Counted from the stretch's first letter, positions 8,782 through 19,429 are shown. The stretch: 64,000 nt of DNA from Ornithinimicrobium humiphilum (GCF_006716885.1 NZ_VFPU01000001.1:1984001-2048000), one strand, 5' to 3'. Made by a program: numbers and translations. Notes: generated from the sequence alone by a model not told the origin.

Positions 8782-11484
8782 TCAGTGGGCGGCGTCGTGC
8801 CAGGTGCGCCCCACGCCGACGCTCACGTCGAGCGGGACGCGCAGGTCGGCCGCGGCGCCCATCTCGGCGCGCACGATCTGCTCCACCTGCTCCTGCTCCC
8901 CGGGGGCCACCTCGAGCACGAGCTCGTCGTGGACCTGCAGCAGCATGCGGGAGCGCAGCCCGGCGTCGCGGAGGCCTCGCTCGGTGCGCAGCATCGCGAC
9001 CTTGATGAGGTCGGCCGCCGAACCCTGGATGGGGGCGTTGAGCGCCATCCGCTCGGCCATCTCGCGGCGCTGGCGGTTGTCGCTGAGCAGGTCGGGCAGG
9101 TAGCGGCGCCGGCCGAGGATGGTCTCGGTGAAGCCGGTGCGCCGGGCCTCCGCCACGACGTCGCGCAGGTAGTCACGGACCCCGCCGAAGCGCTCGAAGT
9201 ACTCGTCCATGAGTCCCTTGGCCTCCCCGGTGGAGATGCCCAGCTGCTTGGACAGGCCGAAGGCCGAGAGGCCGTAGGCCAGGCCGTAGCTCATCGCCTT
9301 GACCTTGGAGCGCATCTCCAGGGTGACGTCCTCCGGCTGGACGCCGAAGACCCGGGAGCCGACATAGCGGTGCAGGTCCTCGCCCGTCCGGAAGGCCTCG
9401 ATGAGCCCCTCGTCGCCCGACAGGTGGGCCATGATGCGCATCTCGATCTGGCTGTAGTCGGCCGACATCAGCGACTCGAGCTCGCCCTGCTCGTCCCGGC
9501 CCACCACGAAGATCTCGCGGATGCGCCGGCCCTCCTCGGTGCGGATCGGGATGTTCTGCAGGTTGGGCTCGGTCGAGCTGAGGCGGCCGGTCGCGGCGAT
9601 GGTCTGCTGGTAGGTGGTGTGGATCCGGCCGTCGTCGGCCACCGACTTGATGAGGCCCTCGGCCGTGATCCGCAGCCGCGCCTTGTCGCGGTGACGCAGC
9701 AGGGCCTCGAGGAAGGGGTGCTCGGTCTGGGCGTAGAGGCCGGCCAGGGCGTCGGCGTCGGTCGTGTAGCCCGTCTTGGTCCTGCGCGTCTTGGGCAGGG
9801 CCAGGGTGTCGAAGAGGACCGTCTGCAGCTGCTTGGGCGAGCCCAGGTTGATCGTGTCGTCGCCGATGGCGTCCCAGGCGTCCTGCTGGGCCTCGGTCAT
9901 GGCGTCGGCGAACTGCGCCTCCAACCGCTGCAGGGCAGGGAGGTCGACGGCGATGCCCGCGGTCTCCATGCGTCGCAGCACACCCACGAGCGGGAGCTCG
10001 ACGTCGCGCAGGAGGGTCTTCTCCTCCTCGTCCGCGAGCTCCTCGTCGAGGGCGAGCGACAGGTCGTGCACGGCGCGCGCGTGCACCATCGCGGAGCGGG
10101 CCGCGGCGGCCTCCGCGGCGTCGTCGGCCCCGAAGCTGAGCTCGAGCTGGCCCTGCTCCGGCTCCTCGTCGTCGAGGCGCAGCTCGCGCTTGAGGTAGCG
10201 CAGCGAGAGGTCGGCCAGGTCGTAGGAGCGCTGGTCGGGGCGCACGAGGTAGGCGGCGAGCGCGGTGTCGCTCACGACGCCCTCGACGGGCAGCCCGCGG
10301 ACCTCCAGGGAGCGGATCTGCCCCTTGGCGTCGTGGAGGACCTTCTCGCGGGTCGGGTCGGTGAGGAAGCCCGCCAGGGCGGCCTCGTCCTCGGGTCCCA
10401 GGTCGACGAGCTCGACGAAGGCCGCCTGCTCGGCGCCGGCCAGACCGACGGCGAGCGCCTCCCCCGGCCCGATCGGGGTGCGCGGCGCGGCCTGCACGAC
10501 GATCGCCGTGCGCGTGCCGGCGGCGGCGTGCTGCACCAGCCACGGGCCGACCTCGCCGGCCGCCAGGGCCCGGCCCTCGACCTCGATGCCCTCCTCCGCC
10601 TCGGTCTCGGCGGACTCCAGGGTCGCGAAGAGCCGGTCGCGCAGCACCCGGAACTCCAGGCCGTCGAAGACGCGGTGCACCTCCTCGCGGTCCCACCCGC
10701 GGGCCTCGAGGTCGTCGATCGTCACCTCGAGCGGCACGTCGGCGACGAGCTGGTTGAGGCGGCGGTTGCGCAGCACCTGGTCGAGGTGGTCGCGCAGCGA
10801 CTGGCCGGCCTTGCCGGTGAGCTGGTCCGCGGCGTTGACGATGCCCTCGAGGGAGCCGTGCAGGGCGAGCCACTTGGCGGCCGTCTTCGGCCCGACCCCG
10901 GGCACGCCCGGCAGGTTGTCCGAGCTCTCCCCCACCATCGCGGCGAGGTCGCTGTAGCGCTCGGGGCGCACGCCGTACTTCTCCTCGATCTTGTCCGGCG
11001 TCATCCGCCAGGTCTCGGAGACACCGCGCACGGGGTAGAGGAGCGTGGTGCGCTCGTCGACCAGCTGGAAGGCGTCGCGGTCGCCGGAGAGGATCACGAC
11101 CTCCAGCCCCTGGGCCCGGGCCTGCGAGGTGAGCGTGGCGATGATGTCGTCGGCCTCGTAGCCGTCGACCTCGACGTGGACGATCCGCAACGCGTCGAGG
11201 ATCTCCTTGACGAGGTCCACCTGCCCCACGAACTCGCTCGGGGTCGAGGCCCGCCCCGCCTTGTACTCGGCGTACTGCTCCGTCCGGAACGTCTGCCGGG
11301 AGCGGTCGAAGGCCACCGCGACGTGCGTGGGCGCCTCGTCGCGCAGCACGTTGATGAGCATCGAGGTGAACCCGTAGACCGCGTTGGTGCTCTGGCCCGT
11401 CGTCGTGGAGAAGTTCTCCACCGGCAGGGCGTAGAACGCGCGGTAGGCGAGGGAGTGTCCGTCCAGCAGCAGCAGTCGACTCAC
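8782..11484 (-). CDS. polA: DNA polymerase I
   Basis: Repair and Okazaki-fragment polymerase, 900 residues. The N-terminal part is the 5'-3' (flap) nuclease domain (LLLLDGHSLAYRAFYALP, LSGDRDAFQLVD, GVPGVGPKTAAKWL). A middle 3'-5' exonuclease-like domain appears degenerate, as in mycobacterial PolA. The polymerase domain has motif A (DYSQIEMRIMAHLSGD), motif B (KAMSYGLAYGLSAFGL) and motif C (QVHDELVLEV). I chose the GTG at 11484 (VSRLLLLDGHS); an ATG at 11505 would add seven residues. A TAGGCT element 7 bases upstream of the GTG suggests a leaderless transcript. The gene is divergent from the thioesterase gene, with only 19 bases between starts. Very sure of identity. Confidence 0.97.
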   Translation of the reverse strand: MSRLLLLDGHSLAYRAFYALPVENFSTTTGQSTNAVYGFTSMLINVLRDEAPTHVAVAFDRSRQTFRTEQYAEYKAGRASTPSEFVGQVDLVKEILDALRIVHVEVDGYEADDIIATLTSQARAQGLEVVILSGDRDAFQLVDERTTLLYPVRGVSETWRMTPDKIEEKYGVRPERYSDLAAMVGESSDNLPGVPGVGPKTAAKWLALHGSLEGIVNAADQLTGKAGQSLRDHLDQVLRNRRLNQLVADVPLEVTIDDLEARGWDREEVHRVFDGLEFRVLRDRLFATLESAETEAEEGIEVEGRALAAGEVGPWLVQHAAAGTRTAIVVQAAPRTPIGPGEALAVGLAGAEQAAFVELVDLGPEDEAALAGFLTDPTREKVLHDAKGQIRSLEVRGLPVEGVVSDTALAAYLVRPDQRSYDLADLSLRYLKRELRLDDEEPEQGQLELSFGADDAAEAAAARSAMVHARAVHDLSLALDEELADEEEKTLLRDVELPLVGVLRRMETAGIAVDLPALQRLEAQFADAMTEAQQDAWDAIGDDTINLGSPKQLQTVLFDTLALPKTRRTKTGYTTDADALAGLYAQTEHPFLEALLRHRDKARLRITAEGLIKSVADDGRIHTTYQQTIAATGRLSSTEPNLQNIPIRTEEGRRIREIFVVGRDEQGELESLMSADYSQIEMRIMAHLSGDEGLIEAFRTGEDLHRYVGSRVFGVQPEDVTLEMRSKVKAMSYGLAYGLSAFGLSKQLGISTGEAKGLMDEYFERFGGVRDYLRDVVAEARRTGFTETILGRRRYLPDLLSDNRQRREMAERMALNAPIQGSAADLIKVAMLRTERGLRDAGLRSRMLLQVHDELVLEVAPGEQEQVEQIVRAEMGAAADLRVPLDVSVGVGRTWHDAAH

Positions 11485-11503
11485 GCATGGCAGCCTATGT
11501 CCC

Positions 11504-11944
11504 ATGACCGACACCTCCCAGTCCGTCCCCCCGCAGGGCATCCCGGGGATGTCCCCGGAGCAGCTGGCAGGGACCCTCACCGAGCGCATGGGTATGGAGC
11601 TGCTCGAGGTGGGTGCGGAGCGCACCGTGGCGCGGATGCCGGTCGCCGGCAACACCCAGCCCTACGGCCTCCTGCACGGCGGCGCCTCCGCGGCGCTGGC
11701 CGAGACGGTGGGCTCGATCGCGGCCGCCGTGCACGCCGGAGCGGACCGGATCGCGGTCGGGGTCGACCTCAGCTGCACCCACCACCGTGCGGTGCGCGAG
11801 GGGCACGTCACGGGTACGGCCACACCGCTGTCGCTCGGCCGCTCGGTGGCCAGCTACGAGATCGTCGTGCGTGACGACGCGGGCGAGCGCGTGTGCACCG
11901 CCCGCCTGACCTGCATGCTGCGCGACCGCCCGCCGGGGGCCTGA
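11504..11944 (+). CDS. PaaI-family hotdog thioesterase
   Basis: Predicted acyl-CoA thioesterase of the PaaI/4-hydroxybenzoyl-CoA type, 146 residues, single hotdog domain. The catalytic-loop motif NTQPYGLLHGGASAALAET (residues about 51-69) matches the family, as does the later SCTHHRAVREG segment. The ATG at 11504 has no clear ribosome-binding site and lies within 20 bases of the divergent polA start; a later ATG at 11549 would cut 15 residues. Physiological substrate unknown. Confidence 0.88.
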   Translation: MTDTSQSVPPQGIPGMSPEQLAGTLTERMGMELLEVGAERTVARMPVAGNTQPYGLLHGGASAALAETVGSIAAAVHAGADRIAVGVDLSCTHHRAVREGHVTGTATPLSLGRSVASYEIVVRDDAGERVCTARLTCMLRDRPPGA

Positions 11945-12005
11945 GCAGCAGCGTTCTCCCGGCCCGGCCGCAGCGGCGACCTCGTGCGCCCCTACGCTGT
12001 CCGCC

Positions 12006-12782
12006 ATGGACGGCGCATTCCCCGGGCTCGGGACCGTGATCAACGTCCTCGCCGTCCTGGCGGGGGCCGTGCTGGGCATGCTCGCCGGCAACCGGCTGCC
12101 CGAGCGGGTGCGCGCGGTCGTCACCGACTCCCTGGGACTGGTCACGCTGCTCGTCGCGGGGCTCTCCGCGCTCGAGGTGACGTCGCCCGCCCTGCGGGAC
12201 GCGGTGGGGTCGGGTGTGCCGGTGCTCGTCGTGCTCGGCAGCCTCCTGGTCGGCGGCATCGTCGGCTCCCTGCTGCGCATCGAGGACCGGCTCGAGTCGC
12301 TGGCCGGCGTCGTGCAGGGGTGGGTGCAGCGTCGCCACATCCCGGGCGGGGAGGGTTCCGGCCACGAGCAGCGGGAGCGTTTCATCGAGGGCTGGCTGAC
12401 CGCCTCCCTGCTCTTCTGCGTGGGGCCGCTGACGATCCTCGGCTCCCTCTCGGACGGGCTGGGCCGTGGCATCGACCAGCTCGTGCTCAAGTCGGCCCTC
12501 GACTTCTTCGCCAGCGTCGCCTTCGCCTCGACCTTCGGGGTGGGCGTGCTGATGTCGGCCGTGTCCGTGGTCGTCGTGCAGGGCTCGCTGACGCTGCTGG
12601 GCGTCACGCTGGGCGAGGTGGTGCCCGAGGCGCACATCGCGGGCCTGACGGCCACCGGCGGGCTGCTGCTGGTGGGCATCGCCTTCCGCCTGCTGGGCGT
12701 GCGGCAGATCCCCGTGGGCGACCTGCTGCCGGCACTGGTGGTGGCGCCGGTCCTCGTCAGCCTCGTCGCCGCCTTCCGCTGA
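12006..12782 (+). CDS. DUF554 integral membrane protein
   Basis: Membrane protein of 258 residues in the DUF554 (YdfK-like) family, function unknown, possibly a transporter. It starts with the family pattern GTVINVLAVLAGAVLGMLAGNRLPERVRAV, with about seven hydrophobic helices and the conserved LKSALDFFASVAFASTFGVGV region. It is about 60 bases downstream of the thioesterase gene on the same strand and may be co-transcribed. It ends 30 bases from the convergent pdtaR gene. Confidence 0.87.
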   Translation: MDGAFPGLGTVINVLAVLAGAVLGMLAGNRLPERVRAVVTDSLGLVTLLVAGLSALEVTSPALRDAVGSGVPVLVVLGSLLVGGIVGSLLRIEDRLESLAGVVQGWVQRRHIPGGEGSGHEQRERFIEGWLTASLLFCVGPLTILGSLSDGLGRGIDQLVLKSALDFFASVAFASTFGVGVLMSAVSVVVVQGSLTLLGVTLGEVVPEAHIAGLTATGGLLLVGIAFRLLGVRQIPVGDLLPALVVAPVLVSLVAAFR

Positions 12783-12811
12783 GCGCAGCGGTCCACGGCG
12801 GGCGCGACCGG

Positions 12812-13489
12812 CTACTTCTTCGCGGGCATCCCCGCGATGACGGCGTCCGCGACCTCGCGCATGGACAGGCGACGGTCCATGGCGGCCTTCTGGATCCAGC
12901 GGAAGGCGTCGGGCTCGGAGAGCTTGAGCTGGGTCATGAGCAGGCCCTTGGCGCGGTCGACGCGCTTGCGGGTCTCGAAGCGCTCGCCCAGGTCGGCGAC
13001 CTCCGCCTCGAGCGCCTTGCGCTCGGCCCAGCGGGCGCGGGCGATGTCGATGGCCGGGAGCACGTCGGCGGCGCTGAACGGCTTGACGACGTAGGACATG
13101 ACGCCGGCGTCGCGGGCGCGCTCGACGAGGTTCTTGTCGCTGAAGGCGGTGAGCATGATGACCGGGGCCAGGCCCTCGCGGCCGATCTGCTCGGCGGCCG
13201 AGATGCCGTCGATGCCCGGCATCTTGATGTCCATGATCACGAGGTCGGGAGCGGCCTCCTTGACCAGCGCGACGGCCTGCTCGCCGTCGGCGGCCTGGCC
13301 GACGATCTCGTGACCGGCCTCGGTGAGCATCTCCGCGAGGTCCATGCGGATCAGCGCCTCGTCCTCGGCGAGCACGATGCGCAGCCCGTCGTCGGACGCC
13401 GACCCCTCGGTCTCCTCCTCGGCCGCTCCGGCCGGGGTGGCCAGGTCGTCGTCGGCGGGGTCCGTGGGCTGGGTCTGGGCATCGGTCAC
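12812..13489 (-). CDS. pdtaR: ANTAR-domain response regulator PdtaR
   Basis: Cytoplasmic regulator that binds RNA after phosphorylation by a PdtaS-type histidine kinase, which is not in this window. The 225-residue protein has a 34-residue acidic N-terminal tail, a receiver domain (LAEDEALIRMDLAEML, phosphoacceptor D87 in VIMDIKMPG, conserved T/K in MLTAFSD and YVVKPF), and a C-terminal ANTAR three-helix domain (about 160-220; RAKGLLMTQ, AFRWIQKAAMDRR, ADAVI). ANTAR proteins act as antiterminators by binding paired hexaloop hairpins. GTG start, weak ribosome-binding site. It closely resembles Rv1626 of Mycobacterium tuberculosis. Confidence 0.94.
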   Translation of the reverse strand: MTDAQTQPTDPADDDLATPAGAAEEETEGSASDDGLRIVLAEDEALIRMDLAEMLTEAGHEIVGQAADGEQAVALVKEAAPDLVIMDIKMPGIDGISAAEQIGREGLAPVIMLTAFSDKNLVERARDAGVMSYVVKPFSAADVLPAIDIARARWAERKALEAEVADLGERFETRKRVDRAKGLLMTQLKLSEPDAFRWIQKAAMDRRLSMREVADAVIAGMPAKK

Positions 13490-13551
13490 GTGGAAAGCCT
13501 ATCTGTCTTCGCGAGGCCCCGACCATGGTCGGAGCGGGTCAACCTGTGTCG

Positions 13552-13634
13552 TGCCGGGAGCGGGACTCGAACCCGCACGCCCTTGCGGGCAGAGCATTTT
13601 GAGTGCCCCGTGTCTGCCGTTCCACCACCCCGGC
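13552..13634 (-). tRNA. tRNA-Leu, anticodon CAA
   Basis: The minus strand folds as a class II tRNA: acceptor GCCGGGG paired with TCCCGGC, D-arm, anticodon arm GGGCA-CTCAAAA-TGCTC with anticodon CAA (reads UUG), a long variable arm (TGCCCGCAAGGGCG), and T-arm GCGGG-TTCGAGT-CCCGC, discriminator A. The long variable arm and discriminator A fit leucine. CCA is not encoded. It lies between pdtaR and pyk, both also on the minus strand. Confidence 0.96.
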
Positions 13635-13695
13635 GTCGGAGCTGGACCACAGGACAGCATACCTACCGGTCGGCGGCGGGCCGGACCGGGCGGCC

Positions 13696-15153
13696 TCAGA
13701 CGACCGGCTCGTCGTCGTAGCCGGGTGCCGCGCCGTAGACGGGGTCGCCGATCCGGTGCAGGCGCAGGGCGTTGGTGGTGCCGGACACCCCGGGCGGGGA
13801 GCCCGCCACGATGACGATGAGGTCGCCCTTGTGGCAACGGCCCTCGCGCAGCAGCGCGTCCTCCACCTGCATGACCATCTGGTCGGTGTGCCACACGAAG
13901 GGCACCAAGAAGGTCTCGACGCCCCAGGTGAGCGCCAGGCGCGAGCGCGTCGACTGCTCGGTCGTGAAGGCGAGCATCGGGACCGACGGGCGCACCCGGG
14001 CCATCCGGGTCGTGGTGTCGCCGCTCTTGGTGAAGGTGACGAGGAACTTCACCGTCTCGAGGGAGTCGGCGAGGGTGATGGCCGCGCGGGTGACCGCCCC
14101 GCCCGGTGTCTTCGGCTTGGTCTTGATCGGCAGGATCCGGTTGAGCCCGTGGTCCTCGGTGCTCTCGATGATCGTCGCCATCGTCTCGACCGCACGGATC
14201 GGCCAGGCGCCGACGGACGTCTCGCCCGACAGCATGATCGCGTCGGCGCCGTCGAGGACGGCGTTGGCGCAGTCGCTGGCCTCGGCCCGGGTCGGGCGGG
14301 GGTTGTCGATCATCGACTCCAGCACCTGGGTGGCCACGATGACCGGCTTGGCCTTCTCGCGGCACAACGCGATGGCGTCCTTCTGCACCAGCGGCACCTG
14401 CTCGAGCGGCATCTCCACGCCCAGGTCGCCGCGCGCCACCATGATGCCGTCGAAGGCCTCGACGATGCCCTCCAGGTTGTCGACCGCCTGCGGCTTCTCG
14501 ATCTTGGCGATGACCGGCAGGATGCGGCCCTCCTCCTCCATGATCCGCCGGACGTCCTCGTAGTCGGCGGCCGAGCGGACGAAGGACAGGGCCACGAAGT
14601 CGACGCCGGAGCGGACCGCCCAGCGGAGGTCCTCCTCGTCCTTGTCCGACATCGCGGGGACGCTCACCGGGGTGCCCGGGAGGTTGATGCCCTTGTGGTC
14701 GGACACGACGCCGCCGACGACGACCTCGGTGATGACGTCGGTGCCGGTGACCTCGACGGCCCGCAGCAGCACCTTGCCGTCGTCGATGAGCAGGTCGTCG
14801 CCGGGGTGGACGTCTCCCGGCAGCCCGTCGTAGGTCGTGCCGACGGTGGTGCGGTCGCCGGGGACGTCGCGGGTGGTGATGGTGAAGCGGTCCCCGGAGA
14901 CGAGGGTCACAGGGCCGTCGGCGAAGTTGCCCGTGCGGATCTTGGGGCCCTGGAGGTCCACGAGCACGGCCACGGCGTGCCCGGTGCGGTCGCCCGCCCT
15001 GCGGACGCGCAGGTAGCGCTCGTAGTGCTCCTCGTAGCTGCCGTGGGACAGGTTCAGCCGTGCCACGTCCATACCGGCGCGGACCAGGGCCTCGATCTGC
15101 TCGGTGGTGTCGGTCGCCGGACCGAGGGTGCAGACGATCTTCGCTCGACGCAT
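13696..15153 (-). CDS. pyk: Pyruvate kinase
   Basis: Last glycolytic step, phosphoenolpyruvate plus ADP to pyruvate plus ATP, in the cytoplasm. The 485-residue protein begins [14 protein letters not shown] and carries the active-site segments [20 protein letters not shown], the signature [12 protein letters not shown] with catalytic lysine, [13 protein letters not shown], and [37 protein letters not shown]. The usual MLESM is VLESM here, a mild change. ATG start, 43 bases after the lgt stop, so probably at the end of the trp-lgt transcript or with its own promoter. Confidence 0.97.
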   Translation of the reverse strand: MRRAKIVCTLGPATDTTEQIEALVRAGMDVARLNLSHGSYEEHYERYLRVRRAGDRTGHAVAVLVDLQGPKIRTGNFADGPVTLVSGDRFTITTRDVPGDRTTVGTTYDGLPGDVHPGDDLLIDDGKVLLRAVEVTGTDVITEVVVGGVVSDHKGINLPGTPVSVPAMSDKDEEDLRWAVRSGVDFVALSFVRSAADYEDVRRIMEEEGRILPVIAKIEKPQAVDNLEGIVEAFDGIMVARGDLGVEMPLEQVPLVQKDAIALCREKAKPVIVATQVLESMIDNPRPTRAEASDCANAVLDGADAIMLSGETSVGAWPIRAVETMATIIESTEDHGLNRILPIKTKPKTPGGAVTRAAITLADSLETVKFLVTFTKSGDTTTRMARVRPSVPMLAFTTEQSTRSRLALTWGVETFLVPFVWHTDQMVMQVEDALLREGRCHKGDLIVIVAGSPPGVSGTTNALRLHRIGDPVYGAAPGYDDEPVV

Positions 15154-15196
15154 GGGACCAACCCTATGCCTGCCGTGGCGTCAGGGCCGACTCGCC

Positions 15197-16084
15197 TCAG
15201 GCCGGGGTCGGCTCCTCGACCTCGGGGCGGGGTCCCCGGGGCGGGAGGTCGCCCACCCGTCCGCGCCAGACGTAGAGCGCCAGACCGAGCAGGAAGACGG
15301 CGATCGCGACCCAGACGTTGACGCGCTGACCGAGGACGAGCTCGGCCGGGTCGGTGCGCATGATCTCGAAGAAGAACCGGCCGAGGGTGTAGCCCATGAG
15401 GTAGAGCGCGAGGACCTGGCCCCGGGCGAACCGCAGGCGCCGGTCGAGCACCAGGATCACGACGGCCACGACGAGGCACCACAGGGACTCGTAGAGGAAG
15501 GTCGGCTGGAAGGTCCCGAGGACGACGGCCTGGCCGTCGGCGTCGCGGACCGCCTCTCCCCCGGCGCCCATCCGGTGGATCTGGACGGCCCAGGGGGCGT
15601 CGGAGGGCCCGCCGTAGAGCTCGTTGTTGAACCAGTTGCCCCACCGACCGAGAGCCTGGGCGACGAGCAGGCCCGGCATCATCGCGTCCGCGAGGTCGAG
15701 GAAGACCAGGCCCCGGCGGCGCGTCGCCCACCAGGCGCCCAGGGCCCCCAGCGCGACCGCGCCCCAGATGCCCAGGCCCCCCTCCCAGATCTTCACGGCG
15801 TCGAGCACGTTGCCGTCCTCGCCGAAGTAGGGCCGCGGGCTGGAGAGAACGTGGTAGAGCCGGCCGCCGAGGATGCCGAGCACGATGGTCGGCACGGCGA
15901 CGTCGTAGATCTCCTGGCCCGTCCCGCCCCGGGCTCGGGACCGGTGGGAGGTCATCCACAGGGCCACGAGGATCCCGAGCAGGATCGCCAGGGCGTAGCC
16001 GCGGACGGGCAGCGGTCCCAGCCACCAGATCGACCGCTCGGGGCTGGGGATGGCCGCGGGGGCCACCGCCGCGAGGAGGCCCAT
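15197..16084 (-). CDS. lgt: Prolipoprotein diacylglyceryl transferase
   Basis: Membrane enzyme that transfers diacylglycerol from phosphatidylglycerol to the lipobox cysteine of prolipoproteins, such as the two receptors in this window. The 295-residue protein has seven hydrophobic helices and the Lgt signature GRWGNWFNNELYGG, plus RPYFGEDG and the closing YTLGRFFFEIMRTD. The C-terminus is a short charged Pro-rich tail. Its ATG overlaps the stop of the upstream DsbA-like gene by one base (TGATG). Placement after trp genes is conserved in actinobacteria. Confidence 0.96.
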   Translation of the reverse strand: MGLLAAVAPAAIPSPERSIWWLGPLPVRGYALAILLGILVALWMTSHRSRARGGTGQEIYDVAVPTIVLGILGGRLYHVLSSPRPYFGEDGNVLDAVKIWEGGLGIWGAVALGALGAWWATRRRGLVFLDLADAMMPGLLVAQALGRWGNWFNNELYGGPSDAPWAVQIHRMGAGGEAVRDADGQAVVLGTFQPTFLYESLWCLVVAVVILVLDRRLRFARGQVLALYLMGYTLGRFFFEIMRTDPAELVLGQRVNVWVAIAVFLLGLALYVWRGRVGDLPPRGPRPEVEEPTPA

Positions 16085-16809
16085 CAGGAGTGGGCCTCGA
16101 GGATGGCGTCGAGCGACGAGGGGTCCTGCATGAGCTGGCTCATCTCCTCGTTGGAGAGGGTGGTGCCGTTGACCACGAGGGTCGGCGTCCCGGTGACCCC
16201 GTCGCGGTTGGCACGCTCCTGCATCGCCTCGACGTAGTCGGCGTAGGTCTGGTCGGCCGTGCACTGCTGGAAGGTCTCGAGGTCGCCGCCCGAGATCCCC
16301 GCGCCCTCGGCCCAGCCGAGGATCTGCGCGTCGGTGTAGCCCTGGCCCTCCTGGCCCATGTCGGAGAAGACGGCCGCGTGGAAGGGCACGAAGGCCCCGG
16401 CGTCGTCGGCGCAGAGGGCCGCGTTGGCCGCACGGACCGAGGAGTCGTTGCCGAGCGAACCGTCGAGGAAGGACATGATCTGGTAGGTCATGGTGATCTC
16501 GCCGGCCTCGGCCCTGTCCGTGAGGGCCTCCCCGATCGAGCTCTCCAGACGGCCGCACCAGGGGCACTGGAAGTCCTCGTAGAGCCGGACCTGGGGCACG
16601 TCGGCGTCGACGCCCGGACCGACGACCACGCCGCCGCCCTCGGGCAGGCTGCTGACACTGCCCTCGGCGTCGAGGCCCCCGCCGCGCGTGGCCGCCCAGA
16701 CCAGGACGGCGATCAGGGCCACGACGAGGACGACGACACCGCCGATGAGAGCCGCGGGCGGGCCTCCGGCGCGGACCTGCTTGACCTCGGGGGCGGGCGG
16801 ACGGGGCAT
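16084..16809 (-). CDS. Membrane-anchored DsbA-like thiol-disulfide protein
   Basis: Predicted extracytoplasmic disulfide oxidoreductase, 241 residues. One N-terminal membrane helix (about 19-40) anchors a thioredoxin-fold DsbA-like domain with active site CPWC (Cys82 and Cys85, in EDFQCPWCGRLE) and the cis-proline loop GVTGTPTLVVNG. Short Gly/Ser linker between helix and domain. It lies between a MauE-like membrane protein and lgt, all overlapping or nearly so, consistent with a small module for exported-protein maturation. The MauE-like partner might exchange electrons with it; that is inference. Confidence 0.9.
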   Translation of the reverse strand: MPRPPAPEVKQVRAGGPPAALIGGVVVLVVALIAVLVWAATRGGGLDAEGSVSSLPEGGGVVVGPGVDADVPQVRLYEDFQCPWCGRLESSIGEALTDRAEAGEITMTYQIMSFLDGSLGNDSSVRAANAALCADDAGAFVPFHAAVFSDMGQEGQGYTDAQILGWAEGAGISGGDLETFQQCTADQTYADYVEAMQERANRDGVTGTPTLVVNGTTLSNEEMSQLMQDPSSLDAILEAHS

Positions 16810-16812
16810 GGG

Positions 16813-17346
16813 TCATCGACCTTTCGCGAGCAGGGTGTCGAGGGAGAGCAGGGTGCGCGGACGGACGACGAGCCATCCGGCCAGGGCCAGCAGCCCCAGG
16901 TCGCGCAGGATCTCGGAGAGGTAGCGGGTGTCCTCGGGGTCGACCGGTCCCCCGGTGCCGAAGCACCCGCAGTCGATGGCCAGCCCCCGGGCCCAGGCGG
17001 AGGCGACGGCGATCGAGAAGACCACCATGAGGACGCCGCCGACTGCTGCGGCGGGACGGGTCAGCAGGCCGAGGACGAGCAGCAGCCCGACCGCGACCTC
17101 GACGACGGGCACCGCGATCGCGACCACCCGGGCGAGGTCGTAGCCCATGAGCTCGTAGGCGAGCACGCTCTGGATCGACCCGGTGATGTCGGTGACCTTG
17201 ATCCAGCCCGCGACGAGCAGGACGCCGCCGAGCACGAGGCGGGCCAGCAGGCCGACGACGTCGACCCACCGGCGCCGGGGCGCCGACGACGGGTCCTGCG
17301 CGGGAGAGGCCGCGCCAGGACGGTCGTCGGCGCGGGAGGTCGTCAT
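16813..17346 (-). CDS. MauE/DoxX-like membrane protein
   Basis: Four-helix membrane protein of 177 residues, related to MauE/DoxX. Helices run from LLARLVLGGVLLVAGWIKVTD through VVEVAVGLLLVLGLL and AVGGVLMVVFSIAVASAW; between the third and fourth is a DCGCFG cysteine pair on the expected extracytoplasmic side, as in MauE relatives thought to take part in disulfide chemistry. ATG shares ATGA with the trpA stop; three bases before the DsbA-like gene. A role as redox partner of that protein is plausible but unproven. Confidence 0.85.
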   Translation of the reverse strand: MTTSRADDRPGAASPAQDPSSAPRRRWVDVVGLLARLVLGGVLLVAGWIKVTDITGSIQSVLAYELMGYDLARVVAIAVPVVEVAVGLLLVLGLLTRPAAAVGGVLMVVFSIAVASAWARGLAIDCGCFGTGGPVDPEDTRYLSEILRDLGLLALAGWLVVRPRTLLSLDTLLAKGR

Positions 17347-18154
17347 GCCCCGGCGCCGGCGGGCGGAGCCGCCGCCGGGTTGACGACCCCCCGGGCCAGC
17401 TCGGCCGTCAGCTCGCGCAACCGGTCCAGACCTGGGTCCTCGCCCACGGTGCGGACCAGGGCGGACCCGACGATGACGCCGTCGGCGAAGGCCGCCACCT
17501 GGGCGGCCTGCTCCCCCGTGCTGACGCCGAGGCCGACGCACAGCGGCAGGTCGGTGACGGCGCGGGTGCGCGCCACGAGTCCCTCGGCGCTGGAGCCGAC
17601 CTCGCTGCGGGCCCCGGTGACCCCCATCGTGGAGGCGACGTAGACGAAGCCGCGGCAGTGCTCCGTCGTCATCCGGAGCCGCTCGTCGGTCGAGCTCGGG
17701 GCGACGAGGAAGACCGGGTCGACGCCGTGCGCGTCGGCGGCGGCGAGCCAGGCACCGGCCTCGTCGGGGACCAGGTCGGGGGTGATCAGACCCGCCCCGC
17801 CGGCAGCGGCCAGGTCGCGCGCGAAGCGGTCCGGGCCGTAGCGCAGGACGGGGTTCCAGTAGGACATGACCACGGGGACGGCGCCGGCCTCGGCCACCGC
17901 CCGCACGACCTCGAAGACCTGCGACAGCCGGAAGCCGGCGGCCAGCGCCTGGGAGGCGGCCTGCTCGATGACGGGCCCGTCCATGAGGGGGTCGGTGTAG
18001 GGGACACCGACCTCGACGACGTCGGCACCGGCCTCGGCGACCGCCCGGACGGCCGCGACGGAGGTCTCCAGGTCGGGATAGCCGGCCGGCAGGTAGGCGA
18101 CCAGCGCGGCACGCCCTTCCTCACGGCAGCGGGCGAAGACCTGCTCGAGCGCGC

Positions 18155-18158
<4 letters not shown>
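17343..18158 (-). CDS. trpA: Tryptophan synthase alpha chain
   Basis: Cleaves indole-3-glycerol phosphate to indole and glyceraldehyde-3-phosphate in complex with TrpB. The 271-residue TIM barrel has the two catalytic acids, Glu49 and Asp60, in [15 protein letters not shown], at the same numbers as in the E. coli enzyme. Also seen: [35 protein letters not shown] and the phosphate-binding [10 protein letters not shown] and [12 protein letters not shown] start overlapping the trpB stop (GTGA). An open frame runs on upstream but is only a shadow of trpB. Confidence 0.97.

Positions 18159-19425
<1,267 letters not shown>

Positions 19426-19429
<4 letters not shown>

Noticed and set aside
8785..11874. 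Very long open frame antisense to polA
   Set aside because: It mirrors polA in an antisense frame, as expected at this GC content; its translation is Leu/Gly/Arg/Asp/His-rich with no domain.
12812..13489. ANTAR target hexaloop pair near pdtaR
   Set aside because: I looked for paired hexaloop hairpins (AGnnnG loops) around the gene and saw none convincing.
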